A stretch of DNA of 64,000 bases, from assembly GCF_000770795.1 (NCBI RefSeq), contig NZ_JRKJ01000002.1:1-64000 (forward strand). The letters are read 5' to 3'. Source of the DNA: Lysobacter dokdonensis DS-58. Lineage in GTDB: Bacteria; Pseudomonadota; Gammaproteobacteria; Xanthomonadales; Xanthomonadaceae. Each line of letters begins with the position of its first letter. The first letter of the stretch is position 1. Positions 41,012-50,152 of this stretch are shown piece by piece. The notes beneath the pieces were generated by a model. That model made no database searches and was not told the origin of the DNA. It saw only the letters and a program-made list of their open reading frames with translations. A program made the position numbers and the translations under genes.

Positions 41012-42279
41012 GCGGGAGTCGCTTTGTCAGGAATTGTGTCAAGGAGCAACGCGCGGATGCGCGCGTCGATGCGCGCGAGAATCGCGTCGCGGGCGAGGTC
41101 GTGTTCGGCGCGGGCCCGGGCGGCATCGCCAAGGTCGCGTCGCAGATCGGAGTCGGATAGCAGTTCGCGCAGCGCCCCGGTGAACGCGTTCGCGTCGCCG
41201 GGCGGCGTGGCGATGCCGCAACCGGCAATCGCGTGCGCCACGCCCGTACCGGGCAACGCGGTCGCGAGCACGACACGTCCGCTCGCAAGCATGCCGGTGA
41301 GTTTGGAGGGCATCACCAGGTCGGCCACATCTGCGCGTTGCGGCAACAAGTGGATGTCGGCGAGACCCAGCCAGTCCTGCATGCGTTCGGTCGGCTGCAG
41401 ACCGAGGAAGCGAACATTGGGGAGACCGGCGCATGCCGCCTCGAGCTCGGCGCGTGCCGGGCCTTCGCCGCCGAAGACAAAGTACAAGTGCGGCTCGTCC
41501 GCGAGACGGCGTGCTGTCTTGCCGAGCAGCTCGAGTCCCTGTTTGAGGCCCATGTTGCCGGAGTACAACGCGACGATGGCGCGCTCGGGGATGTCGAGCT
41601 CCGCGCGATATGCACTCGGTGCGGTCAGCGGGCGGATCCGCTCGATGTCGGCCCAGTTGGGAAAACTGGCGCGGCGCTCGAGTGCCACGCCCTTGTCCGT
41701 CAGGCGTTCGATCATCTTTGGCGAGATGGTCGACACGACGTCGAAGCGGCGCAGCAGCACGCGCTCGACCGCCAGCACCATGCGTCGCAGCGGGCCGGCG
41801 TCGACGATGCCCATGTCCATCGCGGCATCGACTTCGAAATCCTGGATGTGCAGCCAACACTTCGCGCCGCCGATGCGCGCGATGGCCCACGCGCCCGGCG
41901 CGCTCGCCAGAGTCGGCGCGATATTGATGACGAGGTCGGGGCGCCACGGCAGCGACGCGATGAGCGCCGCGATCGACGACAGGCCGAACGACGCCAGGTG
42001 CAGCATGCGCGTGATGCCACGCGGCTTCGCGGGCACCCACGTGGGGCAGCGGATCACGTCGACGCCGTTGCGGCGTTCGCGCCGGAACCACCGCGTGCGG
42101 TGCTCCGATGCGACCTTCCATTCCGGGTAGTACGGCGGCGCCGTCACGACGCGAACGTCATGGCCCCGCGCCGCGAGCCACTCACAGAACTCGCTGGTGT
42201 ACTTGCCCGTACCGATGCACTCGGGGGCGTAGTTGATCCCCGCGACGAGGATGCGGGGTTGGCGCTTGCGGGACTGCAC
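41008..42279 (-). CDS. WcaI-type family 4 glycosyltransferase
   Basis: A 423-residue GT-B transferase that resembles colanic-acid WcaI, a fucosyl/glycosyl transferase: [20 protein letters not shown] at the start, then [20 protein letters not shown] and [10 protein letters not shown]-type segment (here [13 protein letters not shown]). The donor-binding C-terminal part has [16 protein letters not shown] and the [20 protein letters not shown] region. It is coupled to gmd and could use GDP-fucose, but that is inference. Confidence 0.85.
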   Translation of the reverse strand: MQSRKRQPRILVAGINYAPECIGTGKYTSEFCEWLAARGHDVRVVTAPPYYPEWKVASEHRTRWFRRERRNGVDVIRCPTWVPAKPRGITRMLHLASFGLSSIAALIASLPWRPDLVINIAPTLASAPGAWAIARIGGAKCWLHIQDFEVDAAMDMGIVDAGPLRRMVLAVERVLLRRFDVVSTISPKMIERLTDKGVALERRASFPNWADIERIRPLTAPSAYRAELDIPERAIVALYSGNMGLKQGLELLGKTARRLADEPHLYFVFGGEGPARAELEAACAGLPNVRFLGLQPTERMQDWLGLADIHLLPQRADVADLVMPSKLTGMLASGRVVLATALPGTGVAHAIAGCGIATPPGDANAFTGALRELLSDSDLRRDLGDAARARAEHDLARDAILARIDARIRALLLDTIPDKATPA

Positions 42280-42289
42280 TGCCGATTCC

Positions 42290-43723
42290 TCAGTACGCGT
42301 TCCTGCCGAGAAACCCGCGCACGATCGTCATCGCGACGATCCGCAGGTCCAGCATCAGCGACCAGTTCTGCATGTAATACAGGTCGGCTTCGACACGCCG
42401 CTCCATCTTGTCGAGCGTATCGGTCTCTCCGCGCAATCCATTGACCTGCGCCCAGCCGGTGATCCCCGGTTTCACGCGATGCCGCTGCATGTACAGCTGC
42501 ACCTGGCTCTTGTACTGGTGGTTGTGCTCCACCGCGTGCGGGCGCGGGCCGACGATCGACATCGTGCCTTGCAGCACGTTGAGGAACTGCGGCAGTTCGT
42601 CGAGGCTCGTGCGGCGCAGGAAGGCGCCGAGCTTGGTGATGCGGGCGTCGCCCTTCGTCGCCTGCGTCACCTGGCCATGCGCTTCGTGGTGCACGCGCAT
42701 GCTGCGGAACTTCCACACGCTGATCACTTTGCCGTCGAGGCCGTGGCGGCGCTGGCGGAACAGCACCGGGCCGGGCGAGCTGAGTTTCACGCCGATCGCG
42801 ATGGCGGCGAGCAGCGGCGCGATCATGAGCACGATCACCGTGGCGAGAACGCGGTCTTCGACCGCCTTCAACAGGCGCGCGTCGCCGTCGAAAGGGCTCG
42901 CGCGCAGGTTGATGACGGGCAGCCCGGCGATCTGTTCGACGGAATGATTCAGCAGTTGCAGGCCCAGCAAATCGGGCACGAACTTGATGTCGGCGGTCGA
43001 ATGCGCGAGCGCGTCGAGGATGCGTGCGATATCGCGCTCCGCGCTCATCGGCAAGGTGATCCAGACCTGGTTGACGTGCTGGCGCTCGATGAATTCGGCC
43101 AGGCGCGCGAGGTCGCCCAGTCGCGGCGTATCCGGCAGTTCGCCGCCGAGACCCGGCACGTCGAACCAGCCGAGCACGCGGATGCCCGCGCCCTTCTGCC
43201 GATGCAACGCATCCACGATCCGCCGCGCATCTTGCCCCCCGCCCACCATCACTGCCGTGCGCAGGTCCATGCCGAGTTCGCGCACCGCGGCGGCGGCGCG
43301 GCGTGCGATGAGGCGCATGGTCGCGCCGCTCGCGATCGTCAGGCCGAACCACAGCAGCCACCACAACCGCGAGAGATTGACGGGCAACTTCAACGCGACG
43401 GCGTAAAGGATCGTCAAGCCGAAGATCAGGCCGAATGCGCCAGCCATGCGCGGCAGTTCGGCGAACAGCCCCTGCCCGCGCCAGCTGCGATACATGCGCG
43501 AGAGGCTCAACACCGGCAAGGCGAGCAACACCGCCATCGCGACGTGGCGCTGGTAGACCAGAGAGATATCGAAGTGACCGAAGCGCACCCACCACGCCAC
43601 GACAGCGGCGCCGGCGATCGCCGTCAGATCGGCGAAGCGCAGTCCCCATCCGAGCAACGCACCGTACTTGCCGGGCGTGAGTGTGGTTTGCCGCAGTTCC
43701 TGCGGCATCGGTGCGAACAACAT
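42290..43723 (-). CDS. Undecaprenyl-phosphate glucose-1-phosphate transferase (WcaJ/GumD type)
   Basis: The initiating enzyme, which moves glucose-1-phosphate from UDP-glucose to undecaprenyl phosphate. The 477-residue polyprenol phosphotransferase has four N-terminal hydrophobic segments (about 25-135), a Rossmann-like CoA-binding-type domain (AVMVGGGQDARRIVDALHRQ), a re-entrant membrane helix (about 290-310) and the catalytic core with KFRSMRVH, ITKLGAFLRRTSLDELPQFL and GPRPHAV, then VKPGITGWAQVNGLRGETDT. It matches GumD, WcaJ and related transferases. Start chosen as MLFAPMPQ; an ATG five codons on is possible. Confidence 0.92.
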   Translation of the reverse strand: MLFAPMPQELRQTTLTPGKYGALLGWGLRFADLTAIAGAAVVAWWVRFGHFDISLVYQRHVAMAVLLALPVLSLSRMYRSWRGQGLFAELPRMAGAFGLIFGLTILYAVALKLPVNLSRLWWLLWFGLTIASGATMRLIARRAAAAVRELGMDLRTAVMVGGGQDARRIVDALHRQKGAGIRVLGWFDVPGLGGELPDTPRLGDLARLAEFIERQHVNQVWITLPMSAERDIARILDALAHSTADIKFVPDLLGLQLLNHSVEQIAGLPVINLRASPFDGDARLLKAVEDRVLATVIVLMIAPLLAAIAIGVKLSSPGPVLFRQRRHGLDGKVISVWKFRSMRVHHEAHGQVTQATKGDARITKLGAFLRRTSLDELPQFLNVLQGTMSIVGPRPHAVEHNHQYKSQVQLYMQRHRVKPGITGWAQVNGLRGETDTLDKMERRVEADLYYMQNWSLMLDLRIVAMTIVRGFLGRNAY

Positions 43724-43727
43724 GCGG

Positions 43728-45062
43728 CTACTTCCCCTGCGGAACGCGGCTGACCTGCCGCTCCGCCCCCCCGAGCGAAAGCAGCAGGCCAGCCATGACC
43801 GAAACGGCCAGCGTCCGCAGGGGGTAGTCCACCCATGCATGGAGCAAGGGGACTGCGAGCGCGATGGCGATCACGTTTTCCACGCGATCATCCCGCTTGC
43901 CCGGGTCCGGTCCTATGGGAAATATTCTCGCGGCCTTCACGACGACTAGTGCCACGAACGCGAGCATCAGCAGCACGCCCGGCACGCCGGCCTCGATGGC
44001 GATCTGCAGCGGATCGTTGTGCGCGCGCCCGGCGAACGTCGGCCCCATTTCCGCAACCGGCTCGAACGGCGCGTACACCCACGGGAAGCTGCCCAATCCG
44101 CTGCCCCACGGCAGGTAGGCGCGCATCGCTTCCAGCCCATGCCGCACGTACTGCCAGCGCAGGTCGTCGAGCGGATCCTGCGCGAGCCGTTGCATGAGGC
44201 CGTCCCACGCGTAGTGGCCGATCGCCAGCGTGGTGACTCCAACCAGCATGACCGGCGCCATCCAGGCGCGCCTGGCGCCGCCGCGGGGCCACCACAACCA
44301 CAGGGTCGCGACGAGGAACGCGCACGACGCGAGCGCGAAGCCCGCGCGTGAGTAAGACAACGCCGCCGCCAGCCACAACACGAACGCCGCGGCGAGCGAC
44401 ACCGCGAACAGTGGCCGCTCCCCCTGCCGCTGCGCGCGTGCGGCGAACGCGAGCGCGATCGGCGCGAGCATCGCCATCAGCGCGGCGAAGTGGTTTCGGT
44501 TGGCGAACGGCCCGATCGCGCCGAGGTCGTGGTGGAAGCGATGGAAACGGATCGCATGCGTGCCTGCCGCCGCCTGCGCGAAACCGAAGAATGCGAGCGC
44601 GACCCCCACCGCCACGGCGATCTGCAGCAGTCGGCGCTGCGCGGTCGCATCGAGCGTCCTGCACAACATCCACGTGGCCGCGAAGGTCATGAACGCAAGC
44701 GCGGCACGCACCGTGGCCCACACGTCGAGCGTCATCGGACGCCATGCCTGGCCCACACCAGCGTGCGCGAGATCCGCCGCGACACCCGCGCGTTGCGGCA
44801 GCGAGGCGAAAAGGTGCGGCGGCAAGGGCGCCAGTTGCGCAATCACCAGTGCGAGCACGGCGATGCACCAGCCGATGAACCAGCGATCCCATCGCGACGC
44901 ATCGCTCCAGCGGAAACGCACGATGGCGAGCGCGAGGCAAGGCACCATCGTCGCGTGCACGAGCGCGTCGCCCGTGCCGCGCGGCCCGCCGCCGAACAGC
45001 ATCGCCACCACGACCGTCAACGCGGCGATGGCGAATGCGAACTGATCCTGGCGCGACGACAT
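43728..45062 (-). CDS. O-antigen ligase/Wzy-family membrane protein
   Basis: A 444-residue protein with about ten or eleven hydrophobic segments and the Wzy_C/O-antigen-ligase signature in the large periplasmic loop: LGSFPWVYAPFEPV followed by RAHNDPLQIAIEAGVPGVLL, where the H-N-D-x-L-Q-I-A-x-E-x-G pattern is characteristic. It is the second polymerase candidate of the locus, besides the Wzy-like gene at 36271. Of the two, this one has the recognisable domain. A terminator lies just upstream of its start. Confidence 0.82.
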   Translation of the reverse strand: MSSRQDQFAFAIAALTVVVAMLFGGGPRGTGDALVHATMVPCLALAIVRFRWSDASRWDRWFIGWCIAVLALVIAQLAPLPPHLFASLPQRAGVAADLAHAGVGQAWRPMTLDVWATVRAALAFMTFAATWMLCRTLDATAQRRLLQIAVAVGVALAFFGFAQAAAGTHAIRFHRFHHDLGAIGPFANRNHFAALMAMLAPIALAFAARAQRQGERPLFAVSLAAAFVLWLAAALSYSRAGFALASCAFLVATLWLWWPRGGARRAWMAPVMLVGVTTLAIGHYAWDGLMQRLAQDPLDDLRWQYVRHGLEAMRAYLPWGSGLGSFPWVYAPFEPVAEMGPTFAGRAHNDPLQIAIEAGVPGVLLMLAFVALVVVKAARIFPIGPDPGKRDDRVENVIAIALAVPLLHAWVDYPLRTLAVSVMAGLLLSLGGAERQVSRVPQGK

Positions 45063-45080
45063 TTGCGGAATGGCCCTGCG

Positions 45081-45110
45081 AAAAAAAAACGGGCCGCGAG
45101 AGCGGCCCGT
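45081..45110 (-). terminator. Intrinsic terminator inside the polysaccharide run
   Basis: Read on the minus strand, ACGGGCCGC, loop TCTC, GCGGCCCGT is followed by nine T's. It lies 24 bases after the stop of the small exported gene and 18 bases before the next gene, so it should end most transcripts from the wza-wzc promoter; the downstream glycan genes then need read-through or their own promoter. Confidence 0.88.
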
Positions 45111-45133
45111 CCGTGTTGCGTGCTGCGAGCGTC

Positions 45134-45418
45134 TTACGGGCTCGACGGCTTCGAAGGCTGCGCCTTCGGCTTGTCGTCGCCGCCACCAGAAGCACCGGCC
45201 AGCAGCGCGGCCGCGCCGACGGCGCCGATGATCATCGTGGTGTGGTTCTTCTTCGGGCTCTGCACCGGAACGGTCGGGACCTGCGGCTGCGCAGTCTTCG
45301 CGGGCTCCGCTTCGGCCTGCGGGGCCGGGGCTTGCTGCGATTCCTGGGCGGGCGCGGTCTGCGCCACGGCGTTGCCTGCGAACAAGACGGCCAGAAGGCC
45401 GGCGACGGCGTACTTCAT
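45134..45418 (-). CDS. Small exported Pro/Gln/Ala-rich protein with one membrane segment
   Basis: A 94-residue product with a signal peptide (MKYAVAGLLAVLFAGNAVAQ, cleavage after VAQ probable), a mature stretch of Pro, Gln, Ala and Glu (about 21-55), one hydrophobic segment (MIIGAVGAAALLAGASGG, about 61-78) and a Lys/Pro/Ser tail. Small proteins of this pattern occur in many Xanthomonad genomes but have no known role. It lies between the TPR-like gene and a terminator. Confidence 0.6.
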   Translation of the reverse strand: MKYAVAGLLAVLFAGNAVAQTAPAQESQQAPAPQAEAEPAKTAQPQVPTVPVQSPKKNHTTMIIGAVGAAALLAGASGGGDDKPKAQPSKPSSP

Positions 45419-45480
45419 TGCGTTTCCCCTGATGACGCTGCGTCGACGTTCGACGCGAACCTGTGAAGGATAGCGGTGTT

Positions 45481-46647
45481 TCATCCGCGTGAAGACGACG
45501 ACGGGATCAGAAAAATTCCTAGGTCGTCGACCAGCAGCCGCCCACGCAGCCGGCGCTCGGCCAGCGAGCGAGCGGCATGCACCAGCACCAGGGATTGCTG
45601 CGTGCAGGCAGACGGGACGTCGAAGTCGACGGATTGCACGCGCCAGTCGGCGTCGCGTGCGAGCGGCAACTGCGCAAGTTTGGCGCCGTTCGTGCACGCC
45701 AACCGCCACTCGAAGGGGCGCGTGCTGTCGACGCGGTCGAGCGCCGCGGCCTGGAGCCGATAGCGGCCCGGCGCGAGCGCGAGCGACTGGTGCACGGCGG
45801 AGAACCGCACCGCGCGGTCGTCGAATTCCACCGAAAGCGCGGCCTTTCCCGAACGCGGCGCATCACGGGCGATTTCGACGATCGCCCCCGGCACGTCGTC
45901 GAACCACCACCCGTAGCCGGCCACGTTGCCCTGCCCCGCTTCGAACCCGCCGTCGAAGACCCCTTCGGCCAGCGCGCGCTCGTGCACGGGCAAGGTCGCG
46001 ATCCATGCCGCGCGCGCGTCGGCGTGGCGCCCCGCTCGATCCAGGACGGCGATGCGCGTGCGCTGCATATCCTCGTCGGCCGGGGTGCGGCGTGCGAGCG
46101 CGGCGAGCAATGCATCGGCGTCCGCGGCCGGGGCCGCCTCGCTACGCAGCGTCGCCAGGAAGGCGCCGCGCCACGGCGGATCCTGCGCGAGCCGTTCGAC
46201 CAGGCTGTCGCGCACGCGTGCGTCGTGCAGGTGCGGCATGAGCAGCGGCAGGAACAACTCGCGCGTGGCCGGCGCGACGCGCAGCAATGCGTCCAGGTGC
46301 GTCAGGCCCGTTTCGATCTCACCGGCGGCGAGCGAACGGTCGGTGAGCGTGGCCAGCGTCATCGGATCGCGCGGCCCGCGTGCGCCGGCGATCGTGATCA
46401 ACGCATCGCGTTGTTCGGCGAGCGCGATCGTGCGGTACGCGCGTCCGTCGATGGGGCGCGTGGCGAGGATCGCCCGCGCCTGACGCGCGCGGTGCGCGTC
46501 GGGCGATGGTGCGGCGTCGAGCCGGCGTTGCAGGCGATCGGGGCCGAACGCCCTGCCCGCCTCCGTATCGACGCGTGACATCTGCACCGCCGCGACGGCG
46601 ACGAGCGCCGCGCATGCCAGTGCGGCCGCGACGCGGACGCCGCTCAT
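45481..46647 (-). CDS. Exopolysaccharide-cluster exported protein: helical repeats plus CBM-like domain
   Basis: A 388-residue protein with one N-terminal hydrophobic segment (VAAALACAALVAVAAV), then an alpha-helical TPR-like part (about 40-215, ITIAGARGPRDPMTLATLTD, AGRHADARAAWIATLPVHER) and a C-terminal beta-sandwich resembling CBM4/9-type carbohydrate-binding domains (FDGGFEAGQGNVAGYGWWFD, SGKAALSVEFD, LALAPGRYRLQAAA, to LLVDDLGIFLIP). It could bind the polysaccharide in the periplasm. The ATG shares one base with the wzc stop; a GTG one codon earlier is possible. Its role is unknown. Confidence 0.7.
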   Translation of the reverse strand: MSGVRVAAALACAALVAVAAVQMSRVDTEAGRAFGPDRLQRRLDAAPSPDAHRARQARAILATRPIDGRAYRTIALAEQRDALITIAGARGPRDPMTLATLTDRSLAAGEIETGLTHLDALLRVAPATRELFLPLLMPHLHDARVRDSLVERLAQDPPWRGAFLATLRSEAAPAADADALLAALARRTPADEDMQRTRIAVLDRAGRHADARAAWIATLPVHERALAEGVFDGGFEAGQGNVAGYGWWFDDVPGAIVEIARDAPRSGKAALSVEFDDRAVRFSAVHQSLALAPGRYRLQAAALDRVDSTRPFEWRLACTNGAKLAQLPLARDADWRVQSVDFDVPSACTQQSLVLVHAARSLAERRLRGRLLVDDLGIFLIPSSSSRG

Positions 46648-48800
46648 CACGCGGCCTGCTTCGTCCCGTAGCCGTAGTAGGCGTACGACCCGTATCCGTA
46701 GTCGTCGCCCTTGCGCTCCAGGTCGAAGCGCGTGAGCAGCGTGCCCAGCATGCGGCCGCGCGTGGACGACAGGCGACGCAGTGCGCCACGCAAGGCATCG
46801 CGACGCGTGTGTCCGGCCGCCGCGATCAGCAACGTACCCTCCGCGACGTGGGCCAGCAGCGGCGCATCGGCCAGGCCGAGCACCGGCGGACCGTCGATCA
46901 CCACGATGTCGAATCGATCGCGCAGCGCATCGAGCATGCGCGCAAGACGATCGCCGGCCAGTAGCTCCGGCGGGTTCGGCGGCAACGGACCGGCGGTGAT
47001 GACGCTGAAGGTTTCGCCCGGCGCCGCGCGCAGCACGTCTGCGATGTCGGCCGCGCCCGCGAGCACGTTCGACAAGCCGCTCGCGTTGGAGACGTCCAGC
47101 AAGCGGTGCAACGACGGCTTGCGCAGGTCCGCGTCGACGAGCACCACGCGCTTGCCGGTCTGCGCGATGTTGCGCGCAAGTTCGCGCGCGGTCGTGGACT
47201 TGCCTTCGGACGGACCGGCGCTGGTGATCAGCAGGCTGCGCGGCAGCCCGTGGTCGGTCGCGAACTGCAGCGACGTGCGGACGGAACGATAAGCTTCGGC
47301 GAACGGCGAGCGCGCATCGGTCGACGCCATCTGCGGCGACGTGCCATTGGGCAGGCGCGGGATCGCGCCGAGCACCGGCAGGCCGAGCGCTTCTTCCAGC
47401 GCCTGCGGCGAATGCATGCGGCGGTCGAGATGGTGCAGCAGGAAGGCCGTGAGCACGCCGGCGAACAGGCCGAGCAGCACGCCCACCGCGAGGTTGAGCG
47501 GGATGCGCGGAGAGTGACGACGCTCGGGCACGAATGCGCGATCGATCACCGAGACGTTGTTCGCGCCCACGCCGCCGACGACGCCGATTTCCTTGTAACG
47601 CTGCAACAGCCCGTCGTAGAGCTGGCGATTGGTCTCGGCTTCGCGGCGCAGGATGTTGTATTGGATGCTGCGGCCCTGCAGGTCGAGCACGTCGTTCTTC
47701 AGGCCGCTCATGCGGCCTTCGAGCAGGCCTTCCTGCGCGCGCGCGGCGTCATACTCCGAACGCACGGCGGCGCGGATGTGCGCGACTTCCGTGGCGATCT
47801 GGCGGTCGGTCTCCGCGATCTGCCCGGCGAGGCGGCGCATGTCCGGGTAGTCCGCCTTGAACGTGCGCAACTGCTCCTGGTACTGCGCGGCCAGCAGCGA
47901 GCGCGATTCGCGCAGCTTCTGGATCAACGGGCTCTGGACGACCTGCGGCAGGCCGAGCCCGTCGCCGGCGCGCGCCTGGTCCCACGCGGCCTGTGCGCGG
48001 ATGCGCGCGGCCTGCGCGAGCGCGAGGGCCGCGTTGAGTTCGCCGAGGTTCTGCGCGCTCAGCGAAGGCTGGTTCTCGCCGACGTTGACGATCTGTTCTT
48101 GCGTCGCGAACGCGACCAGCGCCTTCTCCGAGTCCTCCAGCCGCGCTTTCGATTGCGCGAGGCGCTCCTCGAGGTACTTGCGCGCGTACGAGGACGCATC
48201 GAAGCGACGCTCGAGGTTGCTGGCGATGAAGGCGTCGGCCCAGGCGTTGGCGATCCTGGCCGACAGCGCCGGATCGGCCGAATCGAAGTTCACGCGCACC
48301 AGGCGCGAATTGCGCACCGGCTCGATGGTCAGCGATTCGAGCGCGGTCTCCACCAGCGCGCGCTCGCGCGCTTCGCGCTGCGCGGCCGGCGTGGCCTGCT
48401 TGTCTTCCAGGCCCGCATCGACGTTGGCCACCAGGTCGGCGAACAGCGGCGCCTGCACCAGGCGCAAATCCTGCACGACGCGGCGCGCGAGCGAGCGGCT
48501 GCGCAGCAATTCGTATTGCGTCTGGTAGAAGTCGCGGTCCATCGGCGACTCGGTGGGCGTCAGGCCTTCGACGTCCATGATCTTCATGGTGTCGCGTTCG
48601 ATCTGCAGCGTCGACGAGGCGCGGAAGATCGGCGTCGCCAGCAGCGTCACGGCGAGCGCGAGCGCGACGACCGCCGCGGTCACGCCGGCGATCACCCAGC
48701 GCCGGTCGCGCAGGACCTGCCAGTACTCGCGCAGGTTGATGGTGTCCTCGTCCTCGCGGCCATCGGGCGCGGGCTGGGCTTGCAGATTCACGAGCGTCAT
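46647..48800 (-). CDS. wzc: Wzc-type polysaccharide co-polymerase and BY-kinase
   Basis: A 717-residue inner-membrane protein controlling chain length and export. The N-terminal Wzz domain spans about 20-110 with a first membrane helix (about 37-58), a long periplasmic coiled coil runs about 190-420, and a second helix is at about 447-468. The cytoplasmic tyrosine kinase has Walker A (SAGPSEGKSTTARELA), Walker A' (VVLVDADLRKP) and Walker B (IVVIDGPPVLG). The C-terminal Tyr cluster (YGYGSYAYYGYG) holds the autophosphorylation sites. The kinase is fused, unlike GumC of Xanthomonas, which lacks it. No Wzb phosphatase gene is nearby. Start overlaps wza by four bases. Confidence 0.93.
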   Translation of the reverse strand: MTLVNLQAQPAPDGREDEDTINLREYWQVLRDRRWVIAGVTAAVVALALAVTLLATPIFRASSTLQIERDTMKIMDVEGLTPTESPMDRDFYQTQYELLRSRSLARRVVQDLRLVQAPLFADLVANVDAGLEDKQATPAAQREARERALVETALESLTIEPVRNSRLVRVNFDSADPALSARIANAWADAFIASNLERRFDASSYARKYLEERLAQSKARLEDSEKALVAFATQEQIVNVGENQPSLSAQNLGELNAALALAQAARIRAQAAWDQARAGDGLGLPQVVQSPLIQKLRESRSLLAAQYQEQLRTFKADYPDMRRLAGQIAETDRQIATEVAHIRAAVRSEYDAARAQEGLLEGRMSGLKNDVLDLQGRSIQYNILRREAETNRQLYDGLLQRYKEIGVVGGVGANNVSVIDRAFVPERRHSPRIPLNLAVGVLLGLFAGVLTAFLLHHLDRRMHSPQALEEALGLPVLGAIPRLPNGTSPQMASTDARSPFAEAYRSVRTSLQFATDHGLPRSLLITSAGPSEGKSTTARELARNIAQTGKRVVLVDADLRKPSLHRLLDVSNASGLSNVLAGAADIADVLRAAPGETFSVITAGPLPPNPPELLAGDRLARMLDALRDRFDIVVIDGPPVLGLADAPLLAHVAEGTLLIAAAGHTRRDALRGALRRLSSTRGRMLGTLLTRFDLERKGDDYGYGSYAYYGYGTKQAA

Positions 48801-49483
48801 CGGTAGGCCCGCCATACGGCGACGAAAGGCGCCAGCTTGATGAGGTTCTGCAGCGTGATCTTGCCGGTGGAGGTATCGACGACGACGACGTCCTCCCCCG
48901 TCAGTTCCGGATCGGCCTGCAGGCCGGCCTGGATCTGCTTGACGTCGAACCGCGCGAAGACGCGCTGCCCGCCCGAGGTCCGGAAGACGAAGACGTTGTC
49001 GTGGCTCGCCACGTCGTCGAACCCGCCCGCCATCGCGATGGCTTGCAGCAACGTCATGCGCGAGGTGATCGGGAAGATGCCGGGCTTGTCGACGGCGCCG
49101 CCGACGGTCACGCGCTGGCTCGCGAATTCCTTGACGAACACGGTGACCTGCGGGTCCTGCAGGTACTTCTGGTTGTAACGCGCGGCGATGTCGCGTTCGA
49201 GTTCGTCGACGGTGCGCCCCGCCGCGGTGACGGTGCCGACCAACGGAAGCGAGACCTCGCCCGCGTTGTTGACGCGCACTTCGCGGCCGAGGTCCTCGAT
49301 CTGGAACACGGTGACGGCGAGCAGATCGCTGGGACCGATGCGGTATTCCGGACGGCCGACGGCGTCGGCGACGGGATCGGCGGGCGGAAGCATGGACGGC
49401 GCGCCGCCGGCGGCCCCATGGCTGGCGCACGCGGCCAGCAGCAGCAGCGCCGCGCAGACGGACAAACGAAACAGGATGGACAC
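48797..49483 (-). CDS. wza: Wza/GumB-type polysaccharide export lipoprotein
   Basis: A 228-residue outer-membrane lipoprotein forming the export channel. The lipobox is LLAAC (residues 15-19). It then has the polysaccharide export domain (YRIGPSDLLAVTVFQIEDLG) and the SLBB-type segment VTVGGAVDKPGIFPITSRMT, ending about VWRAYR. Its length is typical of GumB, and shorter than E. coli Wza because the C-terminal alpha-helical barrel is missing. It is the first gene of the polysaccharide operon, followed by wzc with a four-base overlap. Confidence 0.92.
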   Translation of the reverse strand: MSILFRLSVCAALLLLAACASHGAAGGAPSMLPPADPVADAVGRPEYRIGPSDLLAVTVFQIEDLGREVRVNNAGEVSLPLVGTVTAAGRTVDELERDIAARYNQKYLQDPQVTVFVKEFASQRVTVGGAVDKPGIFPITSRMTLLQAIAMAGGFDDVASHDNVFVFRTSGGQRVFARFDVKQIQAGLQADPELTGEDVVVVDTSTGKITLQNLIKLAPFVAVWRAYR

Positions 49484-49590
49484 GGAAAGACCTGAAAAGA
49501 GCGACAGACGAAACCCCGCGGCAGTCTACCGACCGGGACGCCGGCGCCGGCATTCGGGCGCACGAGAATTTTTCTCGGTCGGCGTCGCCG

Positions 49591-50082
49591 TCAGCCGAGC
49601 AACAGCTGCCAATACCCCACGTCGATCCACCGCTCCTGCTTGAACCCCACACGCCTGAAGTGCGCGACCTTCTCGAAGCCGAGCCGCTCGTGCAACGCGA
49701 CGCTCGCCGCGTTGGGCAGGGCGATCCCGCCGATCATCGTCTGCATTCCGCCCGCGCGCAGCGCATCGATCAACGCCACGTAGAGCGTCTGGCCCAGGCC
49801 ACGACCGGTGCGCGCGTGGTCGAGATAGACGGTGGACTCGGCTGAATAGCGATAAGCGCATCGGCCCTTCCACTTGGATGCGTACGCATACCCGGCGATC
49901 GCATCCGCATCGACCGCGACCAACCAGGGCAAGTTGGCGTGGCGCGTTTCCTCGATGCGTGCGGCCATGTCGTCAGGCGTAACCGGCTCGGTTTCGAAGG
50001 TGATGCACGTCGTCGCGACGTAGTGGTTGTAGATCGCCGCGATGGCAGCGGCGTCGGTGCGTTCGGCGGGTCGAATTTCCAT
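49591..50082 (-). CDS. GNAT family N-acetyltransferase, phosphinothricin-type
   Basis: A 163-residue acetyltransferase of the Pat/YwnH group: MEIRPAERTDAAAIAAIYNH at the start, TFETEPVTPDDMAARI, the acetyl-CoA binding region VYLDHARTGRGLGQTLYVAL and LHERLGFEKVAHFRRVGFK. Members acetylate phosphinothricin or methionine sulfoximine; the natural substrate is unknown. It is divergent from arsR, with a 77-base gap that holds the ars promoter, but no functional link is clear. Confidence 0.85.
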   Translation of the reverse strand: MEIRPAERTDAAAIAAIYNHYVATTCITFETEPVTPDDMAARIEETRHANLPWLVAVDADAIAGYAYASKWKGRCAYRYSAESTVYLDHARTGRGLGQTLYVALIDALRAGGMQTMIGGIALPNAASVALHERLGFEKVAHFRRVGFKQERWIDVGYWQLLLG

Positions 50083-50124
50083 TGCGCGATGTTCCGGGAC
50101 CGATGGAGGGGGCAGCAAGGCCTG

Positions 50125-50152
50125 TTGACTTCGCTCCATATTTCCATATTCT
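50125..50152 (+). promoter_or_regulatory. arsR promoter giving a near-leaderless transcript
   Basis: TTGACT (-35) and TATTCT (-10) are 16 bases apart. Seven bases after the -10 comes the ATG of arsR at 50160, so transcription from this promoter would start at or next to the start codon. The -10 lies inside the palindrome of the putative ArsR operator. Confidence 0.6.
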
